Source: Pseudomonadota bacterium (GTDB taxonomy: Bacteria > Pseudomonadota > Alphaproteobacteria > Rhizobiales > Hyphomicrobiaceae). From it: a stretch of DNA of 58,082 nucleotides. The notes under the pieces were generated by a model that searched no databases, was not told the origin of the DNA, and was given only the letters and a program-made list of their open reading frames with translations. The stretch covers positions 1-58,082 of the forward strand of contig JAEZRM010000156.1 of NCBI GenBank assembly GCA_023412805.1. Direction: 5' to 3'. This document shows, piece by piece, positions 49,047-57,828 of the stretch; the first letter of the stretch is position 1; each line of letters starts with the position of its first letter. Made by a program: the position numbers and the translations under genes.

Positions 49047-49964
49047 ATGGCGATCTATGCGCTGAAGCGGTTTGGTGTGGCGATCCTCGTCGCACTGACC
49101 GTGTCGATGATTACCTTCTCGATGAACTACCTCTCGGGCGATCCGGCCATCACGATTGCGGGCGAAGGCGCGACAATCGAGGACATCGAGAACGTCCGCC
49201 GCTACTACGGCTTCGATCGCCCCATCATGGTACAGTACTTCGACTGGCTATGGCACGCCGTCCAAGGTGATCTCGGCAGATCCTACGGCCTCCGCCAGCC
49301 GGTGGCCGACGTCATCTTCGAGCGCCTACCGACGACCATGCTGCTGGGCGCCTGCGCCATCACCTTCGGCTTGACGCTCGCGATCCCGCTCGGCGTACTC
49401 GCTGCCGTGAAGCCGAACAGCATCTTCGACCGCGCGGCACTCACGCTCGCCGTTGTCGGCCAGGCCATGCCGACGTTCTGGTTCGGCCTCACGCTGATCC
49501 TCGTGTTCGGCGTCATGCTGCGCTGGCTGCCGATCACGGGTCAGGATAGCTGGTGGAACTTCGTCATGCCGGCCGTGGCTCTCGGCTACAACGTGGCACC
49601 GGCGGTCATGCGGCTCACGCGCGCGGGAATGCTCGAGGTGCTGGCCTCCGACTACATCCGCACGGCGCGTGCCAAGGGGTTGCGCCCCATGACCGTCCTC
49701 TTCAAGCATGCGCTGCGCAATGCCGTGATCCCGGTCGTGGCGCTCGCGGCCGTTCAGTTCGGTTTCATGCTCGGGGGCTCGATCGTCATCGAGACCATCT
49801 TCCAGATCAACGGTCTCGGCTATCTCGCGTGGGAATCCATCCAGCGCAAGGATCTACCGATGATGCAGGCGATCGTGCTGATCCTCTCGATCATCTACGT
49901 CGTGATCACCTTCCTCGCCGACATGCTCAATGCTTTCCTCGATCCGCGCATCAGGGTGACCTGA
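49047..49964 (+). CDS. Peptide-type ABC importer permease, DppB-like (importer 2)
   Basis: A 305-residue permease. It opens MAIYALKRFGVAILVALTVS, has QGDLGRSYGLRQPVADVIFE (DppB GDLGxS segment), the EAA loop YIRTARAKGLRPMTVLFKHA and a C-terminus LADMLNAFLDPRIRVT. About six membrane helices. ATG 49047 is chosen because AAGG lies 7 bases upstream; upstream in-frame codons do not look membrane-like. It ends 1 base before the DppC-like gene. Confidence 0.93.
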   Translation: MAIYALKRFGVAILVALTVSMITFSMNYLSGDPAITIAGEGATIEDIENVRRYYGFDRPIMVQYFDWLWHAVQGDLGRSYGLRQPVADVIFERLPTTMLLGACAITFGLTLAIPLGVLAAVKPNSIFDRAALTLAVVGQAMPTFWFGLTLILVFGVMLRWLPITGQDSWWNFVMPAVALGYNVAPAVMRLTRAGMLEVLASDYIRTARAKGLRPMTVLFKHALRNAVIPVVALAAVQFGFMLGGSIVIETIFQINGLGYLAWESIQRKDLPMMQAIVLILSIIYVVITFLADMLNAFLDPRIRVT

Positions 49965-49965
49965 C

Positions 49966-50901
49966 ATGGCCGAGACGACCATAGCCCGCACCACTCTTGC
50001 CCGTGCCGGCGTACAAACCGCCGAGGAGATCCTCGCGCCATCGCCCGGCGTCATGATGCGGCGACGCGTCTTCGGCCATTTCGGCCTGATGTTCGGTGCC
50101 TTCGTGCTGCTCGTCATCATTTTCATGGCGCTGTTCGCGAACGTCATCTCTCCGCACGACGCCTATGACCAGCAGCTCGGCCGCAAGCTGATCCCACCCA
50201 TCTGGCACGACAGCCCCAAGACCACCTGGAGCCATCCGCTCGGCACGGACCACCTCGGCCGCGACTATCTTTCCCGGCTCTATCATGGCGCGCAGGTCTC
50301 GCTGCTGATCGGCTTTTCCGCGATGATCATCTCGGGGCTCATCGGCACGGTGCTCGGCGTCATGGCCGGCTACTTCGGCGGACGCGTCGACATGGTGGTG
50401 AACTTCCTGATCACGACGCGCCTCTCGATGCCTGTCATTCTGGTGGCGCTCGCTGTCGTCAGTATCGTCGGCTCGTCGCTCACGGTGGTGATATGGGTGC
50501 TCGGCCTGCTCATCTGGGATCGCTTCGCCGTCGTCATGCGATCGGCGACGCAACAGGTGCGCTCGCTCGAGTTCGTCACGGCGGCGGAGGCGCTCGGCTG
50601 CTCGCATCTGCGCATTCTGCTGACCGAGATTGCGCCGAACGTGATGAACCATCTCATCGTGGTCGCGACGCTGGAGATGGCGCACGCCATACTGCTCGAA
50701 GCAGCGCTTTCGTTCCTGGGGCTTGGCGTTCAACCCCCCACACCATCCTGGGGCCTCATGATCTCCGAGGCCAAGGGTCTCATGTACTTCGATCCCTGGC
50801 TGATCGCGATACCGGGCGTCGCACTCTTCATGCTCGTACTGTCGATCAACCTCGTCGGCGACGGATTGCGCGATGTGACCGCACCGGAGAACCGCAGCTA
50901 G
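49966..50901 (+). CDS. Peptide-type ABC importer permease, DppC-like (importer 2)
   Basis: A 311-residue permease. After a 30-residue cytoplasmic N-terminus, the first helix is GLMFGAFVLLVIIFMALFAN, then HPLGTDHLGRDYLSRLYHGA (DppC signature) and the EAA loop EALGCSHLRILLTEIAPNVM. SFLGLGVQPPTPSWGLMISE and VGDGLRDVTAPENRS are typical DppC endings. One base separates it from the DppB-like gene and 28 bases from the first ATPase gene. Confidence 0.93.
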   Translation: MAETTIARTTLARAGVQTAEEILAPSPGVMMRRRVFGHFGLMFGAFVLLVIIFMALFANVISPHDAYDQQLGRKLIPPIWHDSPKTTWSHPLGTDHLGRDYLSRLYHGAQVSLLIGFSAMIISGLIGTVLGVMAGYFGGRVDMVVNFLITTRLSMPVILVALAVVSIVGSSLTVVIWVLGLLIWDRFAVVMRSATQQVRSLEFVTAAEALGCSHLRILLTEIAPNVMNHLIVVATLEMAHAILLEAALSFLGLGVQPPTPSWGLMISEAKGLMYFDPWLIAIPGVALFMLVLSINLVGDGLRDVTAPENRS

Positions 50902-50929
50902 AAGCAGAGTTGAGAAGAACAAAGGGCCA

Positions 50930-51946
50930 ATGAGCGATCGCATCCTGACCGTCGAGGGACTTGAAGTCTCGCTGCCGGTACCCTCCGGAACGTTGAATGC
51001 CGTGCAGGGCGTGAGCTTTCACGTCGATCGCGGCGAGACCGTCTGCATCGTCGGCGAATCCGGCTGCGGCAAGTCGCTCACTGCGCTCGCGATCATGGAC
51101 CTGCTGCCGAAGCGCGCGCGGCGCATCGCACGCGAGCTCGCACTCCTCGGCGATCCGATCGTCGGCGTCACCGAAGCGTCCATGTCGGATCTGCGGGGGA
51201 ACCGCATGGCGATGATCTTCCAGGAACCCATGACGTCGCTCAATCCCGCCTACACCATCGGCAACCAGCTCGAGGAAGCCCTGCTGCGCCATCGCAAGGT
51301 GCCACGTGCAAAGGCACGCGAGCGCGCCGTGCACCTGCTCGAGCGCGTCGGCATCACGGCAGCCGACCAACGCCTGCGCCAATACCCGCATCAGCTCTCG
51401 GGCGGCCTCCGCCAGCGCGTCATGATTGCCATGGCACTCATGACGGGGCCCGATCTCATCATCGCCGACGAGCCGACGACAGCGCTCGATGTCACGATCC
51501 AGGCGCAGATCCTCCATCTTCTGGCCGAGCTGCAGCGCGAGTTCCACATGGGCCTCGTGCTCATCACGCACGACCTCGGTGTCGTCGCGCGCATCGCGAC
51601 ACGCGTCGTCGTCATGTATGCGGGGCAGGTCGTGGAAACCGGCACTGCGGCGGAAGTATTCGGCGCCCCGCGTCATCCCTACACGCGCGGTCTCCTCGAT
51701 TGCATTCCCATTCCGGGCAAGACCAAGCGCGGCGAGCGCCTCGGCACCATTCCCGGCATGGTGCCCTCCCTCGTCGGGCACATTAAGGGCTGCCACTTCG
51801 CCGGCCGATGCCCATTCACGATCGACGCCTGCACGGAAGCGGACATTCCCCTCGCAGCCGCACCGGAGAGCGCACATCAGGTCCGCTGCATTCGCGCCGA
51901 CGAGCTGATGCGCAGCGGCTTTCGGATCACGGAGAGCGTGGCATGA
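50930..51946 (+). CDS. Peptide-type ABC importer ATPase, DppD-like (importer 2)
   Basis: A 338-residue ATPase. Walker A CIVGESGCGKSLTALAIMD, Q-loop MIFQEPMTSLNPA, signature LSGGLRQRVMIAMAL, Walker B LIIADEPTTALD, H-loop LITHDLGVV and the C-terminal GCHFAGRCPFTIDAC cysteine motif are all visible. Its stop overlaps the next start as ATGA, so the two ATPase subunits are translationally coupled. Confidence 0.93.
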   Translation: MSDRILTVEGLEVSLPVPSGTLNAVQGVSFHVDRGETVCIVGESGCGKSLTALAIMDLLPKRARRIARELALLGDPIVGVTEASMSDLRGNRMAMIFQEPMTSLNPAYTIGNQLEEALLRHRKVPRAKARERAVHLLERVGITAADQRLRQYPHQLSGGLRQRVMIAMALMTGPDLIIADEPTTALDVTIQAQILHLLAELQREFHMGLVLITHDLGVVARIATRVVVMYAGQVVETGTAAEVFGAPRHPYTRGLLDCIPIPGKTKRGERLGTIPGMVPSLVGHIKGCHFAGRCPFTIDACTEADIPLAAAPESAHQVRCIRADELMRSGFRITESVA

Positions 51947-52971
51947 GCACCACCGCCGCCACGCGCATGGGCGCAGCAGTCAGCACATCGAGCGCGCCGC
52001 CCATGCTCGAAGCCGTCGACGTCACGCGCATGTTCATGGTCTCCCAGGGCTTCATGAAAGCGAAGAAGCCGCTGCACGCCGTCAACGGCGTCACGCTTTC
52101 CATCCGGCAAGGTGAGGTCGTCGGCCTCGTCGGCGAGTCCGGCTGCGGCAAGACCACGCTTGCGCGCATGCTGCTCGGCTTGATGCCGCCTTCGTCCGGC
52201 ACACTGAAGATCGACGGCCAGCCGCTTGCCGGCATGAGGCGACGCGACGTCGCCCGGCTCGTGCAGCCCGTTTTCCAGGATCCCTACTCGTCGCTCAATC
52301 CACGCAAGTCCGTCGGCTCGATCATCGGACTGCCTTTGCGCGTGCAGGGCGGCGTCAACAGCGCGGACGAGAAAAAACGCGTTCATGAGATGATGGAGCT
52401 CGTCGGTCTCGCGCGGCGGCTCTTCGACAACTATCCGAGCCAACTTTCTGGTGGTCAGCGCCAGCGCGTCGCCATTGCCCGTGCGCTCATCAACCGCCCG
52501 CGCATGGTCATATGCGACGAGCCGACGTCGGCGCTCGACGTTTCCGTGCAATCCCAGATCCTGAACCTGCTGCAGGATCTGCGGCGCGAACTCGGCCTGA
52601 CCTATTTGCTGATCAGCCACAATCTCGCTGTGGTCGAGCACATGGCCGATCGCGTGGCGGTCATGTACCTCGGCCGCCTCGTCGAGCAGACGGATACCGA
52701 CACACTCTTTCGCAATCCGCGCCATCCCTACACGGAGGCGCTGCTGAAATCCGTGCTCACACCCGAGCCCGGGCTCGGCGTACCCGACACACAGCTCGGC
52801 GCGGCCTATCCGAACCCGCTGAACATGCCCTCGGGTTGCCGCTTTCACCCGCGCTGCGCGCGTCGTTTCGGCCCCTGCGACACGATCGTCCCTCGACCGC
52901 TGACCAGTGCGGCGGGCATGGTGGAGTGCCACCTCTATGACGACGACGTGAAGAAGGAAGCTGCCGAATGA
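51943..52971 (+). CDS. Peptide-type ABC importer ATPase, DppF-like (importer 2)
   Basis: A 342-residue ATPase. About 25 residues of Ala/Ser/Thr-rich N-terminus precede LEAVDVTRMFMVSQGF. Walker A GLVGESGCGKTTLARMLLG, Q-loop VFQDPYSSLNPR, signature LSGGQRQRVAIARAL, Walker B VICDEPTSALD and the C-terminal GCRFHPRCARRFGPC motif follow. ATG 51943 overlaps the DppD stop (ATGA), and its own stop overlaps the M20 peptidase start in the same way. Confidence 0.93.
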   Translation: MSTTAATRMGAAVSTSSAPPMLEAVDVTRMFMVSQGFMKAKKPLHAVNGVTLSIRQGEVVGLVGESGCGKTTLARMLLGLMPPSSGTLKIDGQPLAGMRRRDVARLVQPVFQDPYSSLNPRKSVGSIIGLPLRVQGGVNSADEKKRVHEMMELVGLARRLFDNYPSQLSGGQRQRVAIARALINRPRMVICDEPTSALDVSVQSQILNLLQDLRRELGLTYLLISHNLAVVEHMADRVAVMYLGRLVEQTDTDTLFRNPRHPYTEALLKSVLTPEPGLGVPDTQLGAAYPNPLNMPSGCRFHPRCARRFGPCDTIVPRPLTSAAGMVECHLYDDDVKKEAAE

Positions 52972-54392
52972 GTGGGAGCCGCACCGGCGCCATCGCCCGC
53001 GCCGAACAATATGTCGACAGTGGAAACTTCGAGCGCGAACTCGCCGACCGCGTCGCCGTGCGCACAGAGAGCCAGCGCTTTCCCGATCCGAAGGCAGTTG
53101 CCGAATGCCATCGCTATCTCAATGAGCATATGACTCCGGCCTTCGAGGCCATGGGCTTTTCCATCAAGTCGTATGAAAATCCATTCTCCGGTCAGGGACC
53201 GGTGCTGCTCGCGACGCGCATCGAAAGCCCGGATCTGCCGACCGTGCTCGGCTATGGTCATGGTGATGTGGTCCACGGCATGGACGAGCGCTGGACGAAG
53301 GGCAAAGGCCCCTGGATCACGGCGCGCGACGGCGATCGCCTGTACGGTCGCGGGACGGCCGACAACAAGGGCCAGCACACGCTCAACATGGCGGCACTTG
53401 CCGCCGTCATGGCCGAACGCGGCGGCTCGCTTGGCTTCAATGCCAAGTTCATCATCGAGACTGGCGAGGAAGCGGGGTCGAAGGGCCTCAAGGAGCTCGT
53501 CCGCGCCAACAAGGCGGATTTCGCCGCCGACGTTCTGATCGCCTCGGACGGCCCGCGCGTGAAGCAGGACCGGCCGACGATATCGCTCGGCTGCCGCGGC
53601 GCGCTGAACTTCGATCTGGTCGTCGACCTGCGCGAAGGCGGGCATCACTCGGGCAACTGGGGGGGCCTGATCGCCAATCCCGGCTTCATTCTTGCGCACG
53701 CACTTGCTTCCATCGTGGGACCGAAGGGCGAGCTGCTGGTCGACGCGCTCAAGGCACCGCCGATGTCGCGCGCGGTGAAGGATGTGCTGGCCGATGTCGA
53801 GATCGACGGCGGCGACAAGGGGCCCGAGGTCGACGAATGGTGGGGCGAGCCGGAATTGCGCCCTGCCGAGCGTGTGTACGCGGCCAATACGTTCAATATC
53901 CTGGCCTTCACGACGGGAACGCCCGAACGGCCCGTGAATGCGATCCCGCCCAAGGCGGTCGCCAACTGCCAGCTCCGCTTCGTGGCTGGCACAAACATCG
54001 ACCAGATCATCCCGGCCGTGCAATCTCATCTCGCAGCAAAGGGACATACGCTGGTGACAGTCGTGCCGCCCCCTGCGGCGAACGACGGCGGCTTCTCGGC
54101 GACGCGCACCGAACCGGATCATCCGTGGGCCGCGTTTGCGACCAGCTCGGCACAGCGCTCGACGAACGTGAAGCCCGCCATCATTCCGTCCACGGGCGGC
54201 TCCATTTGCAACGACATCTTCACCGATGATCTCGGAATGCCGACGATCTGGATCCCGCACTCCTATGCCTCGTGCTCGCAGCACGCGCCGGACGAACACA
54301 TCCTCATGCCGCTCTCGCGGAGCGCCATCCAGCTCATGGCGGGCCTCTACTGGGATATCGGCGAGGGCAAGAGTGTGCCCAAGACCAATTGA
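52968..54392 (+). CDS. M20 family metallopeptidase
   Basis: A 474-residue dizinc hydrolase (ArgE/DapE/CPG2-type). The metal ligands can be placed: His in LGYGHGDVVHG, bridging Asp in GRGTADNKGQHT, the catalytic Glu-Glu in ETGEEAGSKG, an Asp in IASDGPR, and a late His in HAPDEHILMP. The dimerisation domain (about 200-310) interrupts the catalytic fold. There is no signal peptide, so it acts in the cytoplasm. The start overlaps the DppF stop as ATGA, making it a co-translated part of importer 2. It probably cleaves the imported peptide or N-acyl amino acid. Confidence 0.92.
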   Translation: MSGSRTGAIARAEQYVDSGNFERELADRVAVRTESQRFPDPKAVAECHRYLNEHMTPAFEAMGFSIKSYENPFSGQGPVLLATRIESPDLPTVLGYGHGDVVHGMDERWTKGKGPWITARDGDRLYGRGTADNKGQHTLNMAALAAVMAERGGSLGFNAKFIIETGEEAGSKGLKELVRANKADFAADVLIASDGPRVKQDRPTISLGCRGALNFDLVVDLREGGHHSGNWGGLIANPGFILAHALASIVGPKGELLVDALKAPPMSRAVKDVLADVEIDGGDKGPEVDEWWGEPELRPAERVYAANTFNILAFTTGTPERPVNAIPPKAVANCQLRFVAGTNIDQIIPAVQSHLAAKGHTLVTVVPPPAANDGGFSATRTEPDHPWAAFATSSAQRSTNVKPAIIPSTGGSICNDIFTDDLGMPTIWIPHSYASCSQHAPDEHILMPLSRSAIQLMAGLYWDIGEGKSVPKTN

Positions 54393-54402
54393 GCCAACCA
54401 TC

Positions 54403-55470
54403 ATGATCCGTGCCGCACTCGCCGCTGTCATGGCCGCACATCTCGTCGCCATGCCTCTCGACCACGCCCGGGCGCAGACCGCGTGCTCGAGCCCTGCCAT
54501 AACGCTTTCTCCCGCGGAGCAATGGGATGCCAAGAGCGGCGGGCATCCGCTCGTCGGCACCGTGCTGAAGGGCGCGGAAACGCTCGCCGCCGGCGCGGGC
54601 GAAGCCTGTGCGGCCGCGCCCATAGAGCAACTGCGCCGGGCTCTGAAAGCGCATCTCGAAGCTGGCGGTATCGTTCTTCTTGGCGAGATGCACGACAATG
54701 GCGCGCAGCACGCGCTCCGTGCCGCCTTGCTCAAATCGATTGTCACCGAGCTCGTCGCAGCCAAAAAGACACCACCGGCACTCGTCTTCGAGCATCTGCG
54801 CACCGATCAGGCGGCGGCCCTCGAGACGCGCCCCGAGCCGACTGCAGCAGGCGCACGCGATCTGATGGAGCGACTGGATTGGAAGAACAGCGGCTGGCCG
54901 GCAGCCGAGTTGTTCATGCCCATCTTCGAAGTTGCGGTTGCGCAGGCCCTGCCCGTGCTGCCGGGGCATCCTGCACGCGCTGAAGTGCGCGACGTCGCGC
55001 GGCGCGGGCTTGAAGCCCTTTCCGCCGATATGGTCTCTCGCCTCGGCCTCGACGTACCGCTGCCAGAGGCGCTCCAGAACGCACTGCTCGACGAGCTCGA
55101 AGCCTCGCACTGCGGGCTCATGCCGCGCACCGCCTTCGGTAACATGGCCCTCGCCCAACGCTATCGCGATGCGCACATGGCTGCGGCCTTGGCGGATGCA
55201 GTAGAGAAGTACGGCTCGGCTATCCTATTTGCCGGCAACGGCCATGTGCGGTCGGATCGCGGCGTGCCCTGGGACTTGGCGCGCATAGGTCCGGAACGCA
55301 AAGTGCTGAGCGTGATGCTGATCGAAGTCCGCGACGGACGCACAGACGCCACCACGTACGTAGACCGCGATCCTCAGGGCAAAGCCGCAGCCGACTTCGT
55401 CGTGCTGACGCCGCGCGCCGATCGCCCTGATCCATGCGAAGCCATACGCGCGCGCTTCAAGAAGAAGTAA
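54403..55470 (+). CDS. ChaN family (heme-binding/Tiki superfamily) exported protein
   Basis: A 355-residue protein with a signal peptide (LAAVMAAHLVAMPLDHARAQ). The ChaN (DUF399) domain shows GIVLLGEMHDNGAQHALRAA near residue 90, with the GE-HDN-x2-H motif of the erythromycin esterase/Tiki-like fold, and FAGNGHVRSDRGVPWDL near residue 285. ChaN of Campylobacter binds haem as a dimer; other Tiki-fold members are metalloproteases. There is no lipobox Cys at the cleavage site. ATG 54403 lies 10 bases past the M20 stop, so it may be co-transcribed. Its link with the importer is not obvious. Confidence 0.83.
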   Translation: MIRAALAAVMAAHLVAMPLDHARAQTACSSPAITLSPAEQWDAKSGGHPLVGTVLKGAETLAAGAGEACAAAPIEQLRRALKAHLEAGGIVLLGEMHDNGAQHALRAALLKSIVTELVAAKKTPPALVFEHLRTDQAAALETRPEPTAAGARDLMERLDWKNSGWPAAELFMPIFEVAVAQALPVLPGHPARAEVRDVARRGLEALSADMVSRLGLDVPLPEALQNALLDELEASHCGLMPRTAFGNMALAQRYRDAHMAAALADAVEKYGSAILFAGNGHVRSDRGVPWDLARIGPERKVLSVMLIEVRDGRTDATTYVDRDPQGKAAADFVVLTPRADRPDPCEAIRARFKKK

Positions 55471-55494
55471 CAGGACGGCGCGAGGACTGGCGGT

Positions 55495-56343
55495 TCAGGC
55501 GAGCCAGCGCTTGCGGCGCTTGTAGTGCTTCACATCGCGGAAGGAAGCGCGCTCGCCTCCCGCAACGCCGAGATAGAACTCGGCGACATCCGCGTTCTCA
55601 CGGAGCGCCTTGGCCTCACCATCCAGAACCACGCGGCCCGTCTCCAGGATATAGCCGTAGTTGGCGTACTTCAGCGCCATGTTGGTGTTCTGCTCGGCGA
55701 GCAGCACCGAGACACCCTGCTCCTGGTTGATGCGCTTGGTGATCTCGAAGATCTGCTCGACGAGCTGCGGCGCGAGGCCCATGGAGGGCTCATCCAGCAG
55801 CATCATGCGCGGCCGGCTCATGAGCGCGCGACCGATCGCCGTCATCTGCTGCTCGCCGCCGGAGATATAGCCGGCGAGACTCTGGCGGCGCTCCTTGAGG
55901 CGCGGGAAATAGCCGTAGATCATTTCAAGGTCCTGACGCACGGCGGCGCCGCCATCGCGTCGCGTGTAGGCGCCGGTCAGGAGATTTTCCTCGACGGTCA
56001 GATGGCCGAAGCAGTGACGCCCTTCCATGACGTGGATGAGGCCGCGGCGGACCATCGCATTCGGCGTCAGGCCGTCGACACGCTCGCCCTGGAACTCGAT
56101 GGCCCCCTTGGTGACCTCGCCGCGCTCGGACTGCAGCAGATTCGAGATGGCCTTGAGTGTCGTCGACTTGCCGGCCCCGTTGGCCCCGAGCAGCGCGACG
56201 ATGCCCCCCGTGGGCACCTCGAGCGACACGCCTTTGAGCACGAGAATGACGTGGTCGTAGATGACCTCGATGTTCTTGATGCTCAGGATCGCAGGCGCGG
56301 TTGCGGTTGCGGCGCTTGGCGCAGTGGCGGCTTGGGCGGTCAC
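55495..56343 (-). CDS. livF: Branched-chain amino acid-type ABC transporter ATPase, LivF-like
   Basis: A 282-residue ATPase. The Ala/Thr-rich N-terminus is followed by Walker A ALLGANGAGKSTTLKAISN, signature YISGGEQQMTAIGRALMS, Walker B MMLLDEPSMGLAPQLVEQIF and LLAEQNTNMALKYANYGYIL, the LivF-type H-loop variant with Glu-Gln-Asn. The C-terminus SFRDVKHYKRRKRWLA is a basic extension seen in one LivF subgroup. GTG 56343 has GGAG 8-9 bases upstream. It is convergent with the ChaN-like gene and ends the liv operon on this side. Confidence 0.92.
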   Translation of the reverse strand: MTAQAATAPSAATATAPAILSIKNIEVIYDHVILVLKGVSLEVPTGGIVALLGANGAGKSTTLKAISNLLQSERGEVTKGAIEFQGERVDGLTPNAMVRRGLIHVMEGRHCFGHLTVEENLLTGAYTRRDGGAAVRQDLEMIYGYFPRLKERRQSLAGYISGGEQQMTAIGRALMSRPRMMLLDEPSMGLAPQLVEQIFEITKRINQEQGVSVLLAEQNTNMALKYANYGYILETGRVVLDGEAKALRENADVAEFYLGVAGGERASFRDVKHYKRRKRWLA

Positions 56344-56367
56344 GCGGCTTGCTCCTCTGGTCGTTGT

Positions 56368-56394
56368 GCATGAGGCGACGGCGCCGCCTCATGC
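56368..56394 (-). other. Stem-loop after the liv-type binding-protein gene
   Basis: GCATGAGGCG at 56368-56377 and CGCCTCATGC at 56385-56394 form a perfect 10-base stem with a 7-base loop. It lies 29 bases past the binding-protein stop and about 25 bases before livF. Like the hairpins of the two peptide-type importers, it follows the binding-protein gene. Confidence 0.65.
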
Positions 56395-56423
56395 TCTCTT
56401 CTGTGGTTCGACGAATCCGCCGA

Positions 56424-57731
56424 TCAGCTTTCCTTGGCGCAGTCGCGCGGCGTGATCTTCTTCTCCGCCGCGTACTTCGCCGAGTACTCGGCGACCATCG
56501 GGTCGAGGATCTTGCGGTCGGCAGTGTAGAAGTCCGAGATGATCTTCCACTCCTTGCCGTCCCACTGATGGACGCGCGCCTGGTCCGCGCCCTGATGATC
56601 CTCGCAGGAGAACTTCATCGGCGCGAGCATGCCGTCGAAGCCGAGTTCCTTAATGCGATCGGCCGTCAGATTGAGATTTTCGAAGCCCCAGCGGATCTGC
56701 TCGCCGGTCAGCGGCTTCTTGCCGAACTTGGCCTGTGCCGTACGAATGGCCTCGGTGCCGATGAGGGAGTCGATCAGGCCGCGATTGTAGAGAACCTGAC
56801 CGTTAGTGTCCTTGCCCACGCCCTGGCCCTTGGCATAGACGTGCTTCTCGATATCACCATGGACGGCGAACTTGCCGGCGGGGTGCTGCAGCAGGAGCGC
56901 CTTGTAGCCCTTAGCCTGATCGCCGGCCGGGATCACGTCCGGCTCGGCACCCGACCACCACACGCCGATGATCTTGTCACGCGGATAGGCGACGGCTGCG
57001 GCCTCCTTGATCGAGGTCGAGTTCATCACACCCCAGCCCCAGAGCAGCACGTAGTCGGGACGATCCTGGCGGATGGCGAGCCACTGCGACTTCTGCTCGA
57101 CGCCCGGATGCGTGACGGGGATCGCCTTGAACGTGAAGCCGTTGAGCTTCGCGCGCGCCTCGAGCGCCGGGATTGGCTCCTTGCCGTACGGGCTGTCGTG
57201 ATAGACGAGGCTGATCTTCTTGCCCTTGAGCTTGTCGATGCCGCCGAGTTCCTTGGCAACGTGCTGGATGGCAATATCTGCCGCCGTCCAATAGCTGCCG
57301 ACCGCGATGAAGTTCCAGGGGAACACCGCGCCATTGCGGCTCTCCGAGCGGCCATAGCCCGTCGTGAGCAGCGGGATCTTGTCGCCCGGCACCTTCTCGG
57401 TGAGGGCAAACGTGATGCCCGTCGAGAGCGGTGAGAAGTACGCCGCCCCCGTCGGTCCCTTGCCCTTCAGGCGCTCGTAGCATTCGACGCCCTTAGCGGT
57501 GTCGTACGCCGTCTCGCACTCTTCGTACGAGATCTTCACGCCGTTCACGCCGCCCTTGGCGTTGACCAGCTTCAGGTAGTCCTGCTTGCCGTCGGCCCAT
57601 GGGATGCCCAGCGGGGCGAACTGGCCGGTGCGGTACACCAGCAGCGGCACGAACTGTTCCTGCGCCTGCGCCATCGGCGCGAACGCACCCGCGAAGGCCG
57701 CGGTAGCCAGGGCAATGCACTTGAGTTTCAT
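56424..57731 (-). CDS. Branched-chain amino acid-type ABC transporter substrate-binding protein
   Basis: A 435-residue Peripla_BP_6 protein of the LivK class. Residues 1-23 are a signal peptide (CIALATAAFAGAFAPMAQA). The mature start YRTGQFAPLGIPWADGKQDY and GVNGVKISYEECETAYDTAK are typical of the urea/short-chain amide/branched-chain group. LVYHDSPYGKEPIPALEARA and the C-terminal Cys pair (FSCEDHQ, ITPRDCAKES) may be disulfide-linked. The family binds branched amino acids, but also aromatic acids, amides and urea, so the ligand is open. It sits between livM and livF. Confidence 0.9.
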   Translation of the reverse strand: MKLKCIALATAAFAGAFAPMAQAQEQFVPLLVYRTGQFAPLGIPWADGKQDYLKLVNAKGGVNGVKISYEECETAYDTAKGVECYERLKGKGPTGAAYFSPLSTGITFALTEKVPGDKIPLLTTGYGRSESRNGAVFPWNFIAVGSYWTAADIAIQHVAKELGGIDKLKGKKISLVYHDSPYGKEPIPALEARAKLNGFTFKAIPVTHPGVEQKSQWLAIRQDRPDYVLLWGWGVMNSTSIKEAAAVAYPRDKIIGVWWSGAEPDVIPAGDQAKGYKALLLQHPAGKFAVHGDIEKHVYAKGQGVGKDTNGQVLYNRGLIDSLIGTEAIRTAQAKFGKKPLTGEQIRWGFENLNLTADRIKELGFDGMLAPMKFSCEDHQGADQARVHQWDGKEWKIISDFYTADRKILDPMVAEYSAKYAAEKKITPRDCAKES

Positions 57732-57828
57732 GGTTTGTCTCCTAGGGTTTCGACGGGTGAGTGATGACAGGGAAAGAAAGGATTCAACGTGACGAGCGAG
57801 GGGGCGGGCGTCAGGGTTAGTGCGGTGT

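Noticed and set aside
52935..54803. A 622-codon minus-strand frame over the M20 peptidase gene
   Set aside because: Shadow frame; the plus-strand M20 protein has all metal ligands and an ATGA link to its operon.
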